From NCBI GenBank assembly GCA_002077065.1, contig NAJO01000032.1, forward strand, positions 248,001 through 312,000: a stretch of 64,000 nt of DNA. Direction: 5' to 3'. The notes under the pieces are model-generated. The model was not told the DNA's origin and did not search any database. It saw only the letters and a program-made list of their open reading frames with translations. The translations under genes were made by a program, and so were the position numbers. Origin of the DNA: Cryoendolithus antarcticus (taxonomy: Eukaryota > Ascomycota > Dothideomycetes > Cladosporiales > Cladosporiaceae). Below, one piece after another: positions 45,035-55,025 of this stretch; position 1 is the stretch's first letter, and every line of letters starts with the position of its first letter.

Positions 45035-46719
45035 TCAAGCTTGCTTCTGTCCCTTCTCAACGTCGACAAGTCTCAGCGTTGACGGCGAAGGCGTCACAGT
45101 TCCTTGGCCGTTCGCTGGCTGTTCCTTCTTGCCAAATGACTTCCACACTTCGTACCCTCCGAATATCGCCCCCGTCGCTACAGCCACAACTATCAACGCG
45201 ACAACACATATCCATGCCGGTACCGGTGAACCGTTGATCTCCCGAATGTTCATCCCGAAAATTCCCGTCACGAATGACAGCGGCACGTAAACGAACGCTA
45301 ATTGCGTTAGCCTCGCCGCACGATCATTTTGCGCCTGTGAGATCTTGGTCTGCGCCGCTTGGTCCTTAATGTCCATGACACTCACAGAGCTGATCAGCAG
45401 CTGGAAACTATCCATCAGGAAGCGCTGGAGTTCTTGAGCATCTTTCATTGTGTCCTGTAAGTGCGCCAATGGGTTTGACTCGGTGAGATTATTGAGGCGA
45501 TCCGGATTGTTCATTTGAAGCATTTTGTCGTGTTCCCGTCGAAGCCCGGAGCGACCGCGGAAGATCTCGGAGAAGCCCGTGGTGAAGACGTCAAGTTCTT
45601 CGCGGAGGTCGTGAAGCTTTGTATTCGTGGAAAGCACGGGTTGGCGGAGTTCGCGGAACGAGACTTTCTTGATCTCACGATTAATGGTCAGTAAGTTTGT
45701 TCGCCAGGTCGAAGTCGCGATGAAGTGGAGCAGGAACTCGCGGCCTATCGCTGTGTGCTTGTTGATATGCTCGCTGAAGAGGACATTCAAGTGCCAGCGG
45801 TGGTAGAAAAAGCTGCAGAAGATATCATAGAGGCGGTGCTCGTGGTGCGTCACAAGTTGGGGCAGGAAGATGCCGCCGCGACGGGTGGAATATGCTACAC
45901 GGAGATCTGTCCGCCGGCGGTCATGGCAGAGGTCGAGATAGGTTTGCCCACTGCCTGGACGGAGACCGTCGTGTTTCCCGAACCGAGAACTGGTGTTGGG
46001 TGCAGCAGAAAGCTCGGGGTCGACAAGGAAGAGGTCTGGGGATTTGTCAGTCTAGCCTGTGGCATAGCGTAAATTCAGAACTCACATAGCAGAGGTGTCA
46101 CCCGGCAGTACGATATCCGCATAGTGCATGAAGGTGCGTAACCGTTCACCGGTAGCCAGGCATTGCGCTCTGCGGCCGGTCTCGTTGCTGTGTTTCGTAG
46201 TGCTGTGAGAGGGTCACTCTGTCCGCTGAGGTGCCGGACTTCGAATACGCCATCGATATGTCGCGACCGACAGTGATCGTCTGGCTTGTCTTTGCATTCG
46301 TACTGATCGAATGTCTCAGCCCATGGATCAGAGCCCGCTGGGTTGACAAAGTACTCCGCAAAGAATGCAGGCTCGATGTCGAGAAAGTGGCCGATCCTGG
46401 CAATCCAGTGGAAGTTGATTGCTTCGATCACACAGGCTGCGGGTTTGTCACGTTCTGCGATGCAGAGCTCTAGGATGTCGTTGATGCTTGTTGTTTCGGA
46501 GGGTGAGCCAAACCAAGCCGCTAGAGGCGGAGGCGGTGGTGCTCCTGGTTTGCCATCGAATCGGAAGGAGGGGCTGTGATCTCGGATCCTGTCTTGGACA
46601 GTTATCAGATATTTGTGCTCATCAGGAGAGAGTCTTGGAGCTGGGGTGGCTGCGGTCATATGTAGTGCTCTGTATCGACGTGATGTGTATGCTGCTGAAC
46701 GGTGACTTCCTGTTGTCAA
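45035..46719 (-). CDS. CorA-like divalent cation transporter
   Basis: Membrane protein with the CorA fold (2-TM-GxN family). Exons on the minus strand are 46719-46086 and 46035-45035. The 50-nt intron (GTGAGT/CCAG) joins CRVTPLLY to LFLVDPELS in phase. The full model is 544 residues, or 524 from the in-frame Met at 46659, which may be the better start. A large N-terminal soluble part is followed by a long helix rich in charged residues, then two membrane segments near the C-terminus. The first, LTQLAFVYVPLSFVTGIFGMNI, ends in the diagnostic GMN motif; the second is PAWICVVALIVVAVATGAIF. Fungal members of this branch usually have no assigned metal; Mg2+ transport is an inference. Confidence 0.85.
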
Positions 46720-47267
46720 GCGGCTCGGGTTATCTTCCAGCCACAGCTAAGATCAGTCAACGACCGCTGGAATCAGGCTCTGGTAACAGACAGGAATAAT
46801 CAGATAACGCCGGGTCTACAATGGTCGCTCTGTTCAAGGTCGAGGTCAAGCGACGACACTAATGGCGATGTTCAGCCGCACCGCCGTTTCATCTGCATGC
46901 AGGCTTCGAGAAGTCCAGACCCTTGGAAACCGATAAGAGGCATATCAGAATCGGATGAGACATAAGACCTTCAGACGTGTATAGCAGTCCAACGCTTGTT
47001 GGTGGACTTGAATACTGTGGACGGTGATACGCATGTGGAGCACTCGACGTCGCAGTCATTCCAAGTAAAGTGCCAATCGATACGACAATTCTACAGCTTT
47101 TGCGATCCGCATACTCAATCTAATCCTCACTCTGGCATCCTATGCCTCCATCAATCTGTCCATCCAATTCCGCCCATGTCCCAGCCGGATTTCGAATCTC
47201 GACTCACAAACCACCCGTGCCACCACTTCCTGACTACGCAGGAATGCAGCGAGGGCCATCAAACCTC
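46720..47267. other. Intergenic, 0.55 kb
   Basis: Promoter side of the CorA-like gene and 3' flank of the mucin-like gene (both minus). No gene recognised. Confidence 0.45.
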
Positions 47268-50200
47268 TCACCAGTCTCGATCACTCCACATCTCAGCTGC
47301 GTCGCATGACTCGTCGTCAGTCCAAGGGCAATGGTGAACGCCAGCGATAGCATCGCGTGTTTGCTTACCGGGCTTCTTGTGGTGGATGACTCTACGGCCC
47401 TTCGCCTTCGCCTTCCTCTCATCGCTCCACTTCTTCAATCCCTCTGCGGCAGCCTTGAGTGCCTTCTCCTCCGTCTCGAACCTATCGCCAGACTTGTTAT
47501 CATACTTCTTGCTGGGCTCGCTAAGAGGAATGTGATGCTGCTGGCGGTCATGTCTGTCTTCGCGGACGACATAAACGATACCTCTGGCAGATAGCATCTC
47601 GCTGCGCGGGTCGTAAGCCTCCGCGTCGCGGAAGGCCCGCTGTCGCTTAATCTTGAAGACTTCGCCAGCGAGGCGGTTGAAATCCTCGGGGTCGGTGTGC
47701 CAGAGATCGTGAACTGCGCGTGCCTCGACATACTTGATCTCTAGGGCCTCGCGCTCTCCTTCTGTCGCCTTTTCATCTGCCAAGCGATCGAACTCGGTGA
47801 CTGCGCGCGAACTGGGTACCTTCAGCGCTTTGGCGATGATCTTGACATACTCAGGGGTGACGACGGCGCCCGGCCAGGCATCCTCTTTCTGCTGATGTTC
47901 CTTGAGATTCCTCTCTCCTTCGCCAGGGTCAAATATGACATCCCTGACTTCGCCCGGGTTCGCATCACGGTAAGCTTTCAGGGCAGACTGAATGCGGTCG
48001 TGATCAGCTTGTGCAACATCGTCCGGAGCGGCGCGGATGTAGTTTAACACCATCTCTTGCTCTTCACTCAGTGTTGGCAATGGTCCATCCTGTTCACCAA
48101 AGCTGCGTGAGGCCTCCGCCACCGTGGCGTTGACCAACAGGTCCATGGCGTATTTGGGGTCGCGCAATGCTTTGAGTTCATCCTCGCTGGGTTGGTGGGG
48201 CGCGATCTTCGAATTCTGACCCAAGGTGGAGTCTGGCAGAGCAGAAATCTGCTTCGGTACCCATAAGATAGCTGCAAGTCCTTCTGGCAGCTGGTCCCTC
48301 GTGTGAGGCAGTTCAGAAGGCGGTCCAACGATAGTGCGCTTGACGTTCACACCTTTCGTACGGTCGGAACGGTCATATGCCTCAGCAGAGGCCGAGCTCC
48401 ACCCGCCTGAGGAACCTGAACCTGCCCAGGAGTTGCCCGGACCGGACTGTCCGAATGACCAACTGCCGGATTGTGGTGAGTTGTCGTTCCAGTCACCTGG
48501 CCCTCCAACAGGACCTGGCCCTGATGTCGGAGGGAACGGAGGCGTGCTACCTGGCCCGCCTACAGGACCTGGTCTCGGTGGCGAAGGGGACGACGGCGCG
48601 CCGCCTGACCCGCCGATGGGGCCGGCCGGTCCTGGGCCCGGCGGGTCTGGGTAAAACGTGGGGACAGGTTGCCCCTTGGACCAACTAGTGGCCCACTCCG
48701 ATTTCGACGTTGTGGTGGGCCAAGGAATAGTGAGGATCGTCTTGGTGGTGACAGCGGACTGCGACGAGGTCGACGGCGGTGGTGGCGGTGGCGGTGGCAG
48801 GACAGTCGTGATCGTGGCGGTCACAGTAGTGCCAGACACGCTAACGCTGAGACTCGGCTTGCAAGTAGTAGACGTGGAAGCCCACGAGCTTGTGTTAGTA
48901 GGAGTGCTGACTGGCGACGACGAGGTACTGCTGGTAACCGTGACAGTGACCCAGGAGGAGGAGCCAGTCCGCGTGGAAGTGACAGTCACCCAGCTGCCAG
49001 AGGACGATGTAGTCGTCGTGATGTATGGCGGAGGCAACACAGTCCAAGACGAGACAGTGGATGTAGTCGAGATCCATGGCTGTGACGTGGTTGAAGTCCA
49101 TGGCTGTGAAGAACTAGTCCAAGACTGTGGGGTTGACTGGTTCTTGTAGGCATAGTCGACGCCAGGGCTGATACCACCATGGGTGATGGCGGACTTGAGG
49201 TAGCAAGTCTGAGAGCCACCGTTGTTCGTGTAAGAGTACGCGATGCAGCCAACAGTCTTGTCGCAGACAGTAGTGCAGTCGACGAAGCTGTTGATGGGCA
49301 CGCCCTGTAGATCCCCGCCGTTGTGATCTTCGCCGCACTGTAGAGTATAGTTCTGGCCAGTTGACGAGATGTAGTAAGGACCTTTCGCAGCTAGAGCGGC
49401 GCAAGAGCCAGCAACAACGGCCGTAGCGCTTGTAGAGGGTGCAGTCACAGCCGGTGTAGTGGCAGGCACAGAAGCACTGGTCGTGGTTGGGTTGATGTAC
49501 GTACGGAGACCAGTGCCATCAGAGATACGAGCGCCGGCACAAGCCCCTGGGTTGGTATTACCGCCCTGGGCTCTGCTCTTGAGATAGCAGTTGCCACCGT
49601 TGTCGCTACCGAGGTAGACAAAGGCAACGCAGGGGAAGTAGGTGCTGCACGCACTGAAGCAGCCAGAGTAGGCGCTCACTTGAATCGGAGCGAGGTCGCT
49701 GTCTTGGTAGTCATACGAGGGCTGGACCTTATAGACATCGCCGGTGGTCGGCTCGACGTACGTGTCACCACTAGCAGCGACAGCGGCGCAAGAACCGGGT
49801 GCAGGGGTCTTGGTAGCGGTCGAGGACGGGACGGGGACGGAGGTCGAGGAAGGAGAAGGGACGGAGGTTGTGGTAGGTGAGGACACAGAGCTCGAGGACG
49901 AAGTAGAGATACCACCCCAGGTGGTAGAGGACACGGTGGACGTAGGAGCGTTGGCAGACTTTGAGGACGAAGTAGATATGCCACCCCAAGTGGCGGAGGA
50001 CACGGTTGAGGTCGGAGAGTTGACGGGCTTCGAGGACGAAGTAGATATGCCACCCCAAGTGGTGTAAACTGCGGTGGTCGAGGTAGAGGAGCGAACGCTG
50101 GTCGACGAGGTAGAGAGGCCGCCGTTCCAGGGAGGAGATGTGCCGCCATTTCCTGGTGGTGGAGGTGCGCCGTTACCTGGAGGCGCAGGGGCGCCGTTCC

Positions 50201-50399
50201 CGGGAGGAGAAGGGGCGCCATTGCCTGGAGGAGAAGGGGCGCCGTTCCCTGGTGGGGGAGGAGAACCGTTCCCTGGTGAGGAAGGAGAGCCATTCCACCC
50301 ATTGGAGGGAGGCGCGTTCCATTGAGGAGAGGGCAAAGCACTCGCCTGCGTGAGCAGCACGCTCAGACCGAGAAGGCCGGCAGTGATACCGCGCGCCAT
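47268..50399 (-). CDS. Secreted mucin-like protein with two apple/PAN-like modules and a novel C-terminal domain
   Basis: Large cell-wall or extracellular glycoprotein, function unknown. One exon, 1043 residues from the Met in MARGITAGLLGLSVLL, a clear signal peptide; the frame is open 16 codons further upstream. Order: seven 8-residue NGxPxPPG repeats (about 35-92); three 23-residue TWGGISTSSS repeats (about 110-178); a Cys-rich apple/PAN-like module (about 199-297); a second one (about 329-420, GSCAALAAKG... CIAYSY... CYLKS); Ser/Thr/Val-rich mucin stretch; Pro/Gly-rich linker; then a Lys-Arg pair at about 687-688 followed by about 355 charged, mostly helical residues with only one Cys pair near the end (CPWTDDESC). 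The C-terminal domain matches nothing I know. The dibasic site suggests Kex2-type processing, which is inference. Confidence 0.8.
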   Translation of the reverse strand: MARGITAGLLGLSVLLTQASALPSPQWNAPPSNGWNGSPSSPGNGSPPPPGNGAPSPPGNGAPSPPGNGAPAPPGNGAPPPPGNGGTSPPWNGGLSTSSTSVRSSTSTTAVYTTWGGISTSSSKPVNSPTSTVSSATWGGISTSSSKSANAPTSTVSSTTWGGISTSSSSSVSSPTTTSVPSPSSTSVPVPSSTATKTPAPGSCAAVAASGDTYVEPTTGDVYKVQPSYDYQDSDLAPIQVSAYSGCFSACSTYFPCVAFVYLGSDNGGNCYLKSRAQGGNTNPGACAGARISDGTGLRTYINPTTTSASVPATTPAVTAPSTSATAVVAGSCAALAAKGPYYISSTGQNYTLQCGEDHNGGDLQGVPINSFVDCTTVCDKTVGCIAYSYTNNGGSQTCYLKSAITHGGISPGVDYAYKNQSTPQSWTSSSQPWTSTTSQPWISTTSTVSSWTVLPPPYITTTTSSSGSWVTVTSTRTGSSSWVTVTVTSSTSSSPVSTPTNTSSWASTSTTCKPSLSVSVSGTTVTATITTVLPPPPPPPPSTSSQSAVTTKTILTIPWPTTTSKSEWATSWSKGQPVPTFYPDPPGPGPAGPIGGSGGAPSSPSPPRPGPVGGPGSTPPFPPTSGPGPVGGPGDWNDNSPQSGSWSFGQSGPGNSWAGSGSSGGWSSASAEAYDRSDRTKGVNVKRTIVGPPSELPHTRDQLPEGLAAILWVPKQISALPDSTLGQNSKIAPHQPSEDELKALRDPKYAMDLLVNATVAEASRSFGEQDGPLPTLSEEQEMVLNYIRAAPDDVAQADHDRIQSALKAYRDANPGEVRDVIFDPGEGERNLKEHQQKEDAWPGAVVTPEYVKIIAKALKVPSSRAVTEFDRLADEKATEGEREALEIKYVEARAVHDLWHTDPEDFNRLAGEVFKIKRQRAFRDAEAYDPRSEMLSARGIVYVVREDRHDRQQHHIPLSEPSKKYDNKSGDRFETEEKALKAAAEGLKKWSDERKAKAKGRRVIHHKKPGKQTRDAIAGVHHCPWTDDESCDAAEMWSDRDW
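49905..50292 (-). repeat. Coding tandem repeats: 24-nt and 69-nt units
   Basis: Inside the mucin-like gene. At about 50125-50292 seven copies of a 24-nt unit encode NGxPxPPG. At about 49905-50070 three copies of a 69-nt unit encode TWGGISTSSSK plus a variable tail; the ATGCCACCCCAAGTGG-type core recurs at about 49910, 49978 and 50047 on the plus strand. Near-identical copies suggest recent expansion. Confidence 0.85.
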
Positions 50400-51398
50400 C
50401 TTGAAGCAATACGAAGAGTAAGATCTGGGATGAACGATTGACAGCAATTGAGAAGGGAAAAGAGACGGATATACCTACTTGAAGTCCCAACAACAATTCT
50501 GCCGATGAGATCGCCTCCACCTTCATGAAGGGTTCTGACATGGAAGCTTCAAGGTCAAATTCACTGACCCCTCTCACTCTTGACCTGTCTATGTTCGCGC
50601 ATTCGCGCGGAACGTCTGAACATGGTTTCCTTACCGTTGTCAAGGCGGAAGTTGGCGGATTTGTGGTATCGTAGCGGAGTAAACGCGTTTTATGAATGAA
50701 AAGCGTCCGCAAGGAGCCGCAGGCGTCTCTGATCTCTGTAGCTCTCTGTGACTCTTGTCGCAACGAGGCACAGAATAGGTAGTGTGTCCATGTATGCCTG
50801 CGGTGTGCGCGATCTTGGCATCGTAAATCTGTGGACGACTTCGTTCTTGAGTGTATTGTGTGCACATCGTCGAAGTCACATGTTGAGACAATATTGGCTT
50901 GTTCCACTTACGATCGCGGCGGGACAATGTCTACACTCCTATGAGCGGATGTGATAGTTGCGCCCGTATCCGCTGCGAAAGATCTGGACGTCGGTAACAT
51001 TCCATAGCTGTTCAGGAATAGGTTTCGTACTGTGGGTGCGAAGCCGCAGGTGCACATCATTTCGCGCAGAACATGCTGTCGATCCGATACGGATGTCTCC
51101 GATGCTTCGACGGCACTGAAACGAGTGCCTGCATGATCCAAAAGTCGGATATAGAAAGCTGAAGTGAGGGTTTACCAAGATGGCGGGTCGCCCCACTGCA
51201 GCTTATTTGCCTCAGCCTGTGATTTTATGGCTGGACCGCCTACTATTCCAAGGTCGGCCTCACTGAAATGTCGGCTTGTCCTCACATTCAGACTATCCGG
51301 CGAGCTTTCATGTCCCCGGAGTCTCACGGCCGTGGCGAAGTCTACGCAACATCGTGACTGCATGCCATTCGAGCGTCTCTGGGCTGGCTGGGTAGCCT
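50400..51398. other. Intergenic, 1.0 kb
   Basis: Promoter side of the mucin-like gene (left) and 3' flank of the peptidyl-tRNA hydrolase gene. Minus-strand frames across 50640-51196 have no family features. Confidence 0.45.
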
Positions 51399-52226
51399 TC
51401 ACCCCGATTCCAGATCGTTCAGCTTCTTGATGACTTCCTCAACGCAACCCTCCACCTTCATGCGCTGCTCAGGCGTCATTTTCCTCAGGACATACTCGGC
51501 GACATCGTTGGGCTCGCGACTGATCGGTCTGCCGATGCCAATGCCGATCCTCACGAAAGGTTTGCCTCCCATAGAAGCCAATATGCTCTTCAGCCCGTTG
51601 TGACCCTTTGCACTGGCGCCTTGCTTGACTTTGACACTGACAGCACCGAGCGGTTTCTCAAGCTCATCATGTATCACGACAAGCTTAGCCTCGCCCTCCG
51701 GTAGACTCTTCGACCACGAATTGTACGCAGCCTTTAGTCCAGCTCCAGAGACATTCATAAGTGATGTGCTTTGCCAAAGCACCCATTGGCTGCCGCTATG
51801 AGGGGATGTAGCATTGCTGACAAGGCCATTGCCGAGTGCGCGGTCTTTGCGAAAGGGTGGAGCACGGATCGCTTCGGCTACTTTGCTGAGGACTGTATGT
51901 CCTGCGCTGTGGAGAGTGTTGAGGTATGGACCTGGATTGCCGATGCTGCAGATGAGGAGGGGAACACTCCGCCCGGCAGGCATCGGAGGGCGCAGTCGTG
52001 GGTCGGCACCGCGAGGTACGACGTTGCCTCCCGCGCCACTACGCTGTCCCTCAACAACAGGTGTCTTTCGTGTAGTTGGTGATGTTTTCTCCGATCGAAT
52101 TGTCTCGGCCTCGGAAGTGGAAGCTGCACTGGCCATGTTCACTCCACTCGATTTCTCGAATCTTTGCGGCGACAACAATCTGCCTTGAAGATCAAAGACA
52201 CTTGCAAGCGCGGCGATTGAGATCAT
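51399..52226 (-). CDS. PTH1: Peptidyl-tRNA hydrolase (bacterial Pth type, mitochondrial in fungi)
   Basis: Recycles peptidyl-tRNA released from stalled ribosomes; fungal members of this bacterial-type family act mainly in mitochondria. One exon of 275 residues, or 245 from the Met at 52136. The N-terminal 85 residues are Ser/Thr/Arg/Pro-rich, consistent with a targeting leader plus linker. The core shows ICSIGNPGPYLNTLHSAGH (Asn and catalytic His), STSLMNVSG, VIHDELEKPLG with the catalytic Asp, and KGHNGLKSI, all key positions of Pth. It ends with the usual helical EQRMKVEGCVEEVIKKL. Divergent from the flavin-reductase-domain gene. Confidence 0.92.
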   Translation of the reverse strand: MISIAALASVFDLQGRLLSPQRFEKSSGVNMASAASTSEAETIRSEKTSPTTRKTPVVEGQRSGAGGNVVPRGADPRLRPPMPAGRSVPLLICSIGNPGPYLNTLHSAGHTVLSKVAEAIRAPPFRKDRALGNGLVSNATSPHSGSQWVLWQSTSLMNVSGAGLKAAYNSWSKSLPEGEAKLVVIHDELEKPLGAVSVKVKQGASAKGHNGLKSILASMGGKPFVRIGIGIGRPISREPNDVAEYVLRKMTPEQRMKVEGCVEEVIKKLNDLESG

Positions 52227-52603
52227 GAGCGCTCGCCCGTATTTATGTATAATCTACTATAACATTCTTTGTCATGTTCACAGCCACACCCTCGTTGTGA
52301 GTCATTTTACAACTAAAGCACCATTCATGGTTCTTGAACCTGTCCTCAGCAGAGGCATGTGTACTGCGCAAAATCGAAGTCAATGTTGGCAAAGATTTGC
52401 TCATTGTTCTCAATGAGCGAGATCGTCGTCAAGTGTAAATTGAAAGATGTTCGTCGCGTTCTGCCACTCCCAAGGTAATAGAATGAGCATGAAGTGGGGG
52501 CAGCAGCTCCTCCGGCGCAACACAGGTTCAGAGATACATTCAACAGCCCTTCACCTCCCATAATTACATGTAATCTCTCTTCAACACACTTCCGAGTCCT
52601 GCG
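52227..52603. promoter_or_regulatory. Divergent promoter region, PTH1 / flavin reductase
   Basis: About 0.38 kb shared upstream region. No specific motif assigned. Confidence 0.4.
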
Positions 52604-53561
52604 ATGGTGTTCTACGAGCCCGGCAAAACTTCACATGGCTTGCCAAGGGACCCGTTCAAGGTACAGCAAAAGCCACTCGCTCCAACAGGAGCCAAACGAT
52701 TGATCGCGAGCGCAGGCATGTGTAGTGCCACGACCGGTATGTCAACAATCTCAATAGACGCGAGTCAATGCGCAAATCATGTTTAGACGACATTCTCCTG
52801 GCGGAGATACGAAATATGCAGACAATCGTTGTCTTACGTGACTCTTCCAGATCGGCTGGCTCTCCACGCGCTCCCCCACCGGCATCGATAATCTAGCCCC
52901 CTACTCTCAATTCAACAATCTCACCTTTGATCCTCCCTATGTCATGTTCGCGGCCAATGAAAACTCCTCCGGCACCCGCAAAGACAGCGTAGTAAACGCC
53001 GAAACGACCGGAGTCTTCGGCTGGAATGTCGCAACCTGGGACTTGCGAGAAGCCGTCAATGCTTCCGCTGAGCTACTAGGTCCAGAGGTTGATGAGTTCG
53101 AGAAGGCGGATCTCGAGAAGGAAGAGGCGAAGCTAATCGGGGTAAGCTTGGTGAAGAAGAGTCCGGTGAGATTCGAGTGCTCGTATTATACGACTCTGAG
53201 GCTGCCAGGTAAGTCTGTATCGATTGCTGTACTCGATCTAGGTCTGACAGAATTAGGCTCCTCGCCCTCGGGCTCAACAAACATCGTCATTGGCCGTGTG
53301 ATAGCAGTTCACATCTCCGACTCGGTCATCACGAATGGCAAGGTTGACATCGGGAAAGTGCAGCCCATAGCCCGCTGCGGGTACTACGAATATGCAGTCA
53401 TCCGGTCTGATGCCGTCTTCGAAATGATCATTCCAGGCGATCAGAAGAACCTGGCCGGGCTCGAGGGCAATGCTGGGCAGATCAAAGCTCTGGAGGACAA
53501 GGAGGCCGATGACGCTGCGATAAAAAGTCTGACGAACGACAGCAAAGCGCAGAAAAATTGA
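52604..53561 (+). CDS. Flavin reductase-like domain protein
   Basis: FMN-binding split-barrel protein of the flavin reductase-like family, widespread in fungi and bacteria and without a known physiological substrate. Exons are 52604-52660, 52716-52736, 52851-53208 and 53257-53561, giving 246 residues. Exon 2 is only 21 nt (ACVVPRP) but supplies the family's invariant PRPIGW together with exon 3. The 48-nt intron 53209-53256 is in frame and lacks a stop, so a gene finder could retain it; removing it gives LRLPGSSPSGSTNIVIGRV, the expected spacing. Conserved pieces: FYEPGKTSHGLPRDPFK, NLAPYSQFNNLTFDPPYVMF, FGWNVATWDLREAVN, RCGYYEYAVI. Confidence 0.88.
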
Positions 53562-53684
53562 CAGACGCTCAATCATACCTCTTCAATCTAAAGGAGCGGC
53601 TCAGATGCCTGCGTGTGTTGTACATAAACAAAAATACCCTTCACTCACACCCAACGCCATGCTAAATCCATGCTCTCCAAATGT

Positions 53685-55025
53685 CTACCTTTGCGGCTTG
53701 CGTAGCGCAGCCGCGTCTCGTACACGTTCCTCAATGCCATTGCCGACAGAAGCCTTGTCGGTACGCCGTCTAGGAGCTCGCGCGGGCGAAGGTCCAAGAA
53801 CCATTGCCTTCGCCTGTACGTACAGCTGCTCGCCAACGTGGAGTGGCCAAACACAGAACGACCATGCGATTTTCGCAGGCAATAGAGCAAGATCAAACAG
53901 GGTGCTGAATGTGCTCGTCACTACATTGCCTTGGGAGTGCTGTGCTGCCACCGCTGCGAGCGAGAGAGCGTCTTGCAGCCGCACTTCCAAGCTCTGCAGT
54001 CGCTGCTCGGTTACCATCGCTAGTGTCGCCGAGCGCTTCTCGTAGCGCCGTACAGCCCGTTCAAGCCCCTCAAGGCGTGGCTCGTAGCGTTTCTGCAGCT
54101 GCACTGATAAAGTGTCGATGTCAGCCTTCTGTGCCATCACCGGGTTTGACTCTGTCAAGCGTGCTTCCAATTCCGCCAGTCTCGTGGTCAGACTTGTAAG
54201 CTCTGCAGGCGGAATTCCAGACTTTGTTGCATTGTAAGGGTCATCAAGGCCTGTTGCGGTTCGCTGGAGATGCAGAGTACGCGCGGTGAGTAGACGTAAT
54301 ACCTGCCGGGTCGGCCAAAATTCCGCAGCCAGTAGGAAGACGCTGAGATTGTAGTCGGATACTAGACCAGTCGATGGACGTGATAGCTGTGCACGAATGA
54401 CATGGAGGAGGTACGCTGCTACTGCCGGCATCACGAAGCTAGCAAGCAAGGCATAGACTTCCTGTCTCTCTAGATCGTTCTTTGCCTGGTCTCTGTGCCG
54501 CGTCGTCTTTACCGGAGCACCTTCCTCCTGCTTGGGTGACGAGTCTGACTCCGAGCCCACCGCGATGTCCGCCTCGCTCTCCTCATCGATCGGAGCGAGG
54601 TCCCCTTCCTGACTCTCCCCAACAGCCTGCGCAGAATGGTACCAGTCCCTCGGTATCCTGATACTCCAATTCATGAATACCGCTGCCAAGCCCAGCAGAA
54701 GCACATCTGTCACGAAAGCGCTGCCATTGTTGAACAACAAACCAGCCAAAGCAGGCAGGATGGCGAATGCTAGTGGAGTCGAATGCCAGTGCGTGAATTC
54801 TTCTCCACTAGCGGTGGCAGATCGTCGATGTCGAGACGTGGGGTTCACAAGATCATCGAAAGAGCTCGACATGTCGTCCAGGCTAGAGTACGAAATGAGA
54901 GAGCTGCGACGGCGCGAGAGTGCTGGTGGAGAGCGTAGATCTTGCTGGCTGGCTTTGCGCGTGGCGAGGCGCTGTCTGATCTCCGCCGACATGCCATTGG
55001 GCTTAGTCGCTGTCTGCTCCGCCAT
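53685..55025 (-). CDS. Uncharacterised membrane/coiled-coil protein
   Basis: One exon, 446 residues, with normal protein texture throughout; no family with known function recognised. Residues 1-75 are polar and Ser/Arg-rich. Hydrophobic segments lie at about 83-122 (AFAILPALAGLLFNN and VLLLGLAAVFMNW) and 190-215 (LLASFVMPAVAAYLLHVI), separated by an acidic disordered loop. Residues about 275-355 are a heptad-like coiled coil (LTTRLAELEARL, LQKRYEPRLEGLERAVRR). A further hydrophobic patch near 385-400 and a basic tail follow. It may be an organelle-membrane protein. Divergent from the S1/P1 nuclease. Confidence 0.75.
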   Translation of the reverse strand: MAEQTATKPNGMSAEIRQRLATRKASQQDLRSPPALSRRRSSLISYSSLDDMSSSFDDLVNPTSRHRRSATASGEEFTHWHSTPLAFAILPALAGLLFNNGSAFVTDVLLLGLAAVFMNWSIRIPRDWYHSAQAVGESQEGDLAPIDEESEADIAVGSESDSSPKQEEGAPVKTTRHRDQAKNDLERQEVYALLASFVMPAVAAYLLHVIRAQLSRPSTGLVSDYNLSVFLLAAEFWPTRQVLRLLTARTLHLQRTATGLDDPYNATKSGIPPAELTSLTTRLAELEARLTESNPVMAQKADIDTLSVQLQKRYEPRLEGLERAVRRYEKRSATLAMVTEQRLQSLEVRLQDALSLAAVAAQHSQGNVVTSTFSTLFDLALLPAKIAWSFCVWPLHVGEQLYVQAKAMVLGPSPARAPRRRTDKASVGNGIEERVRDAAALRKPQR

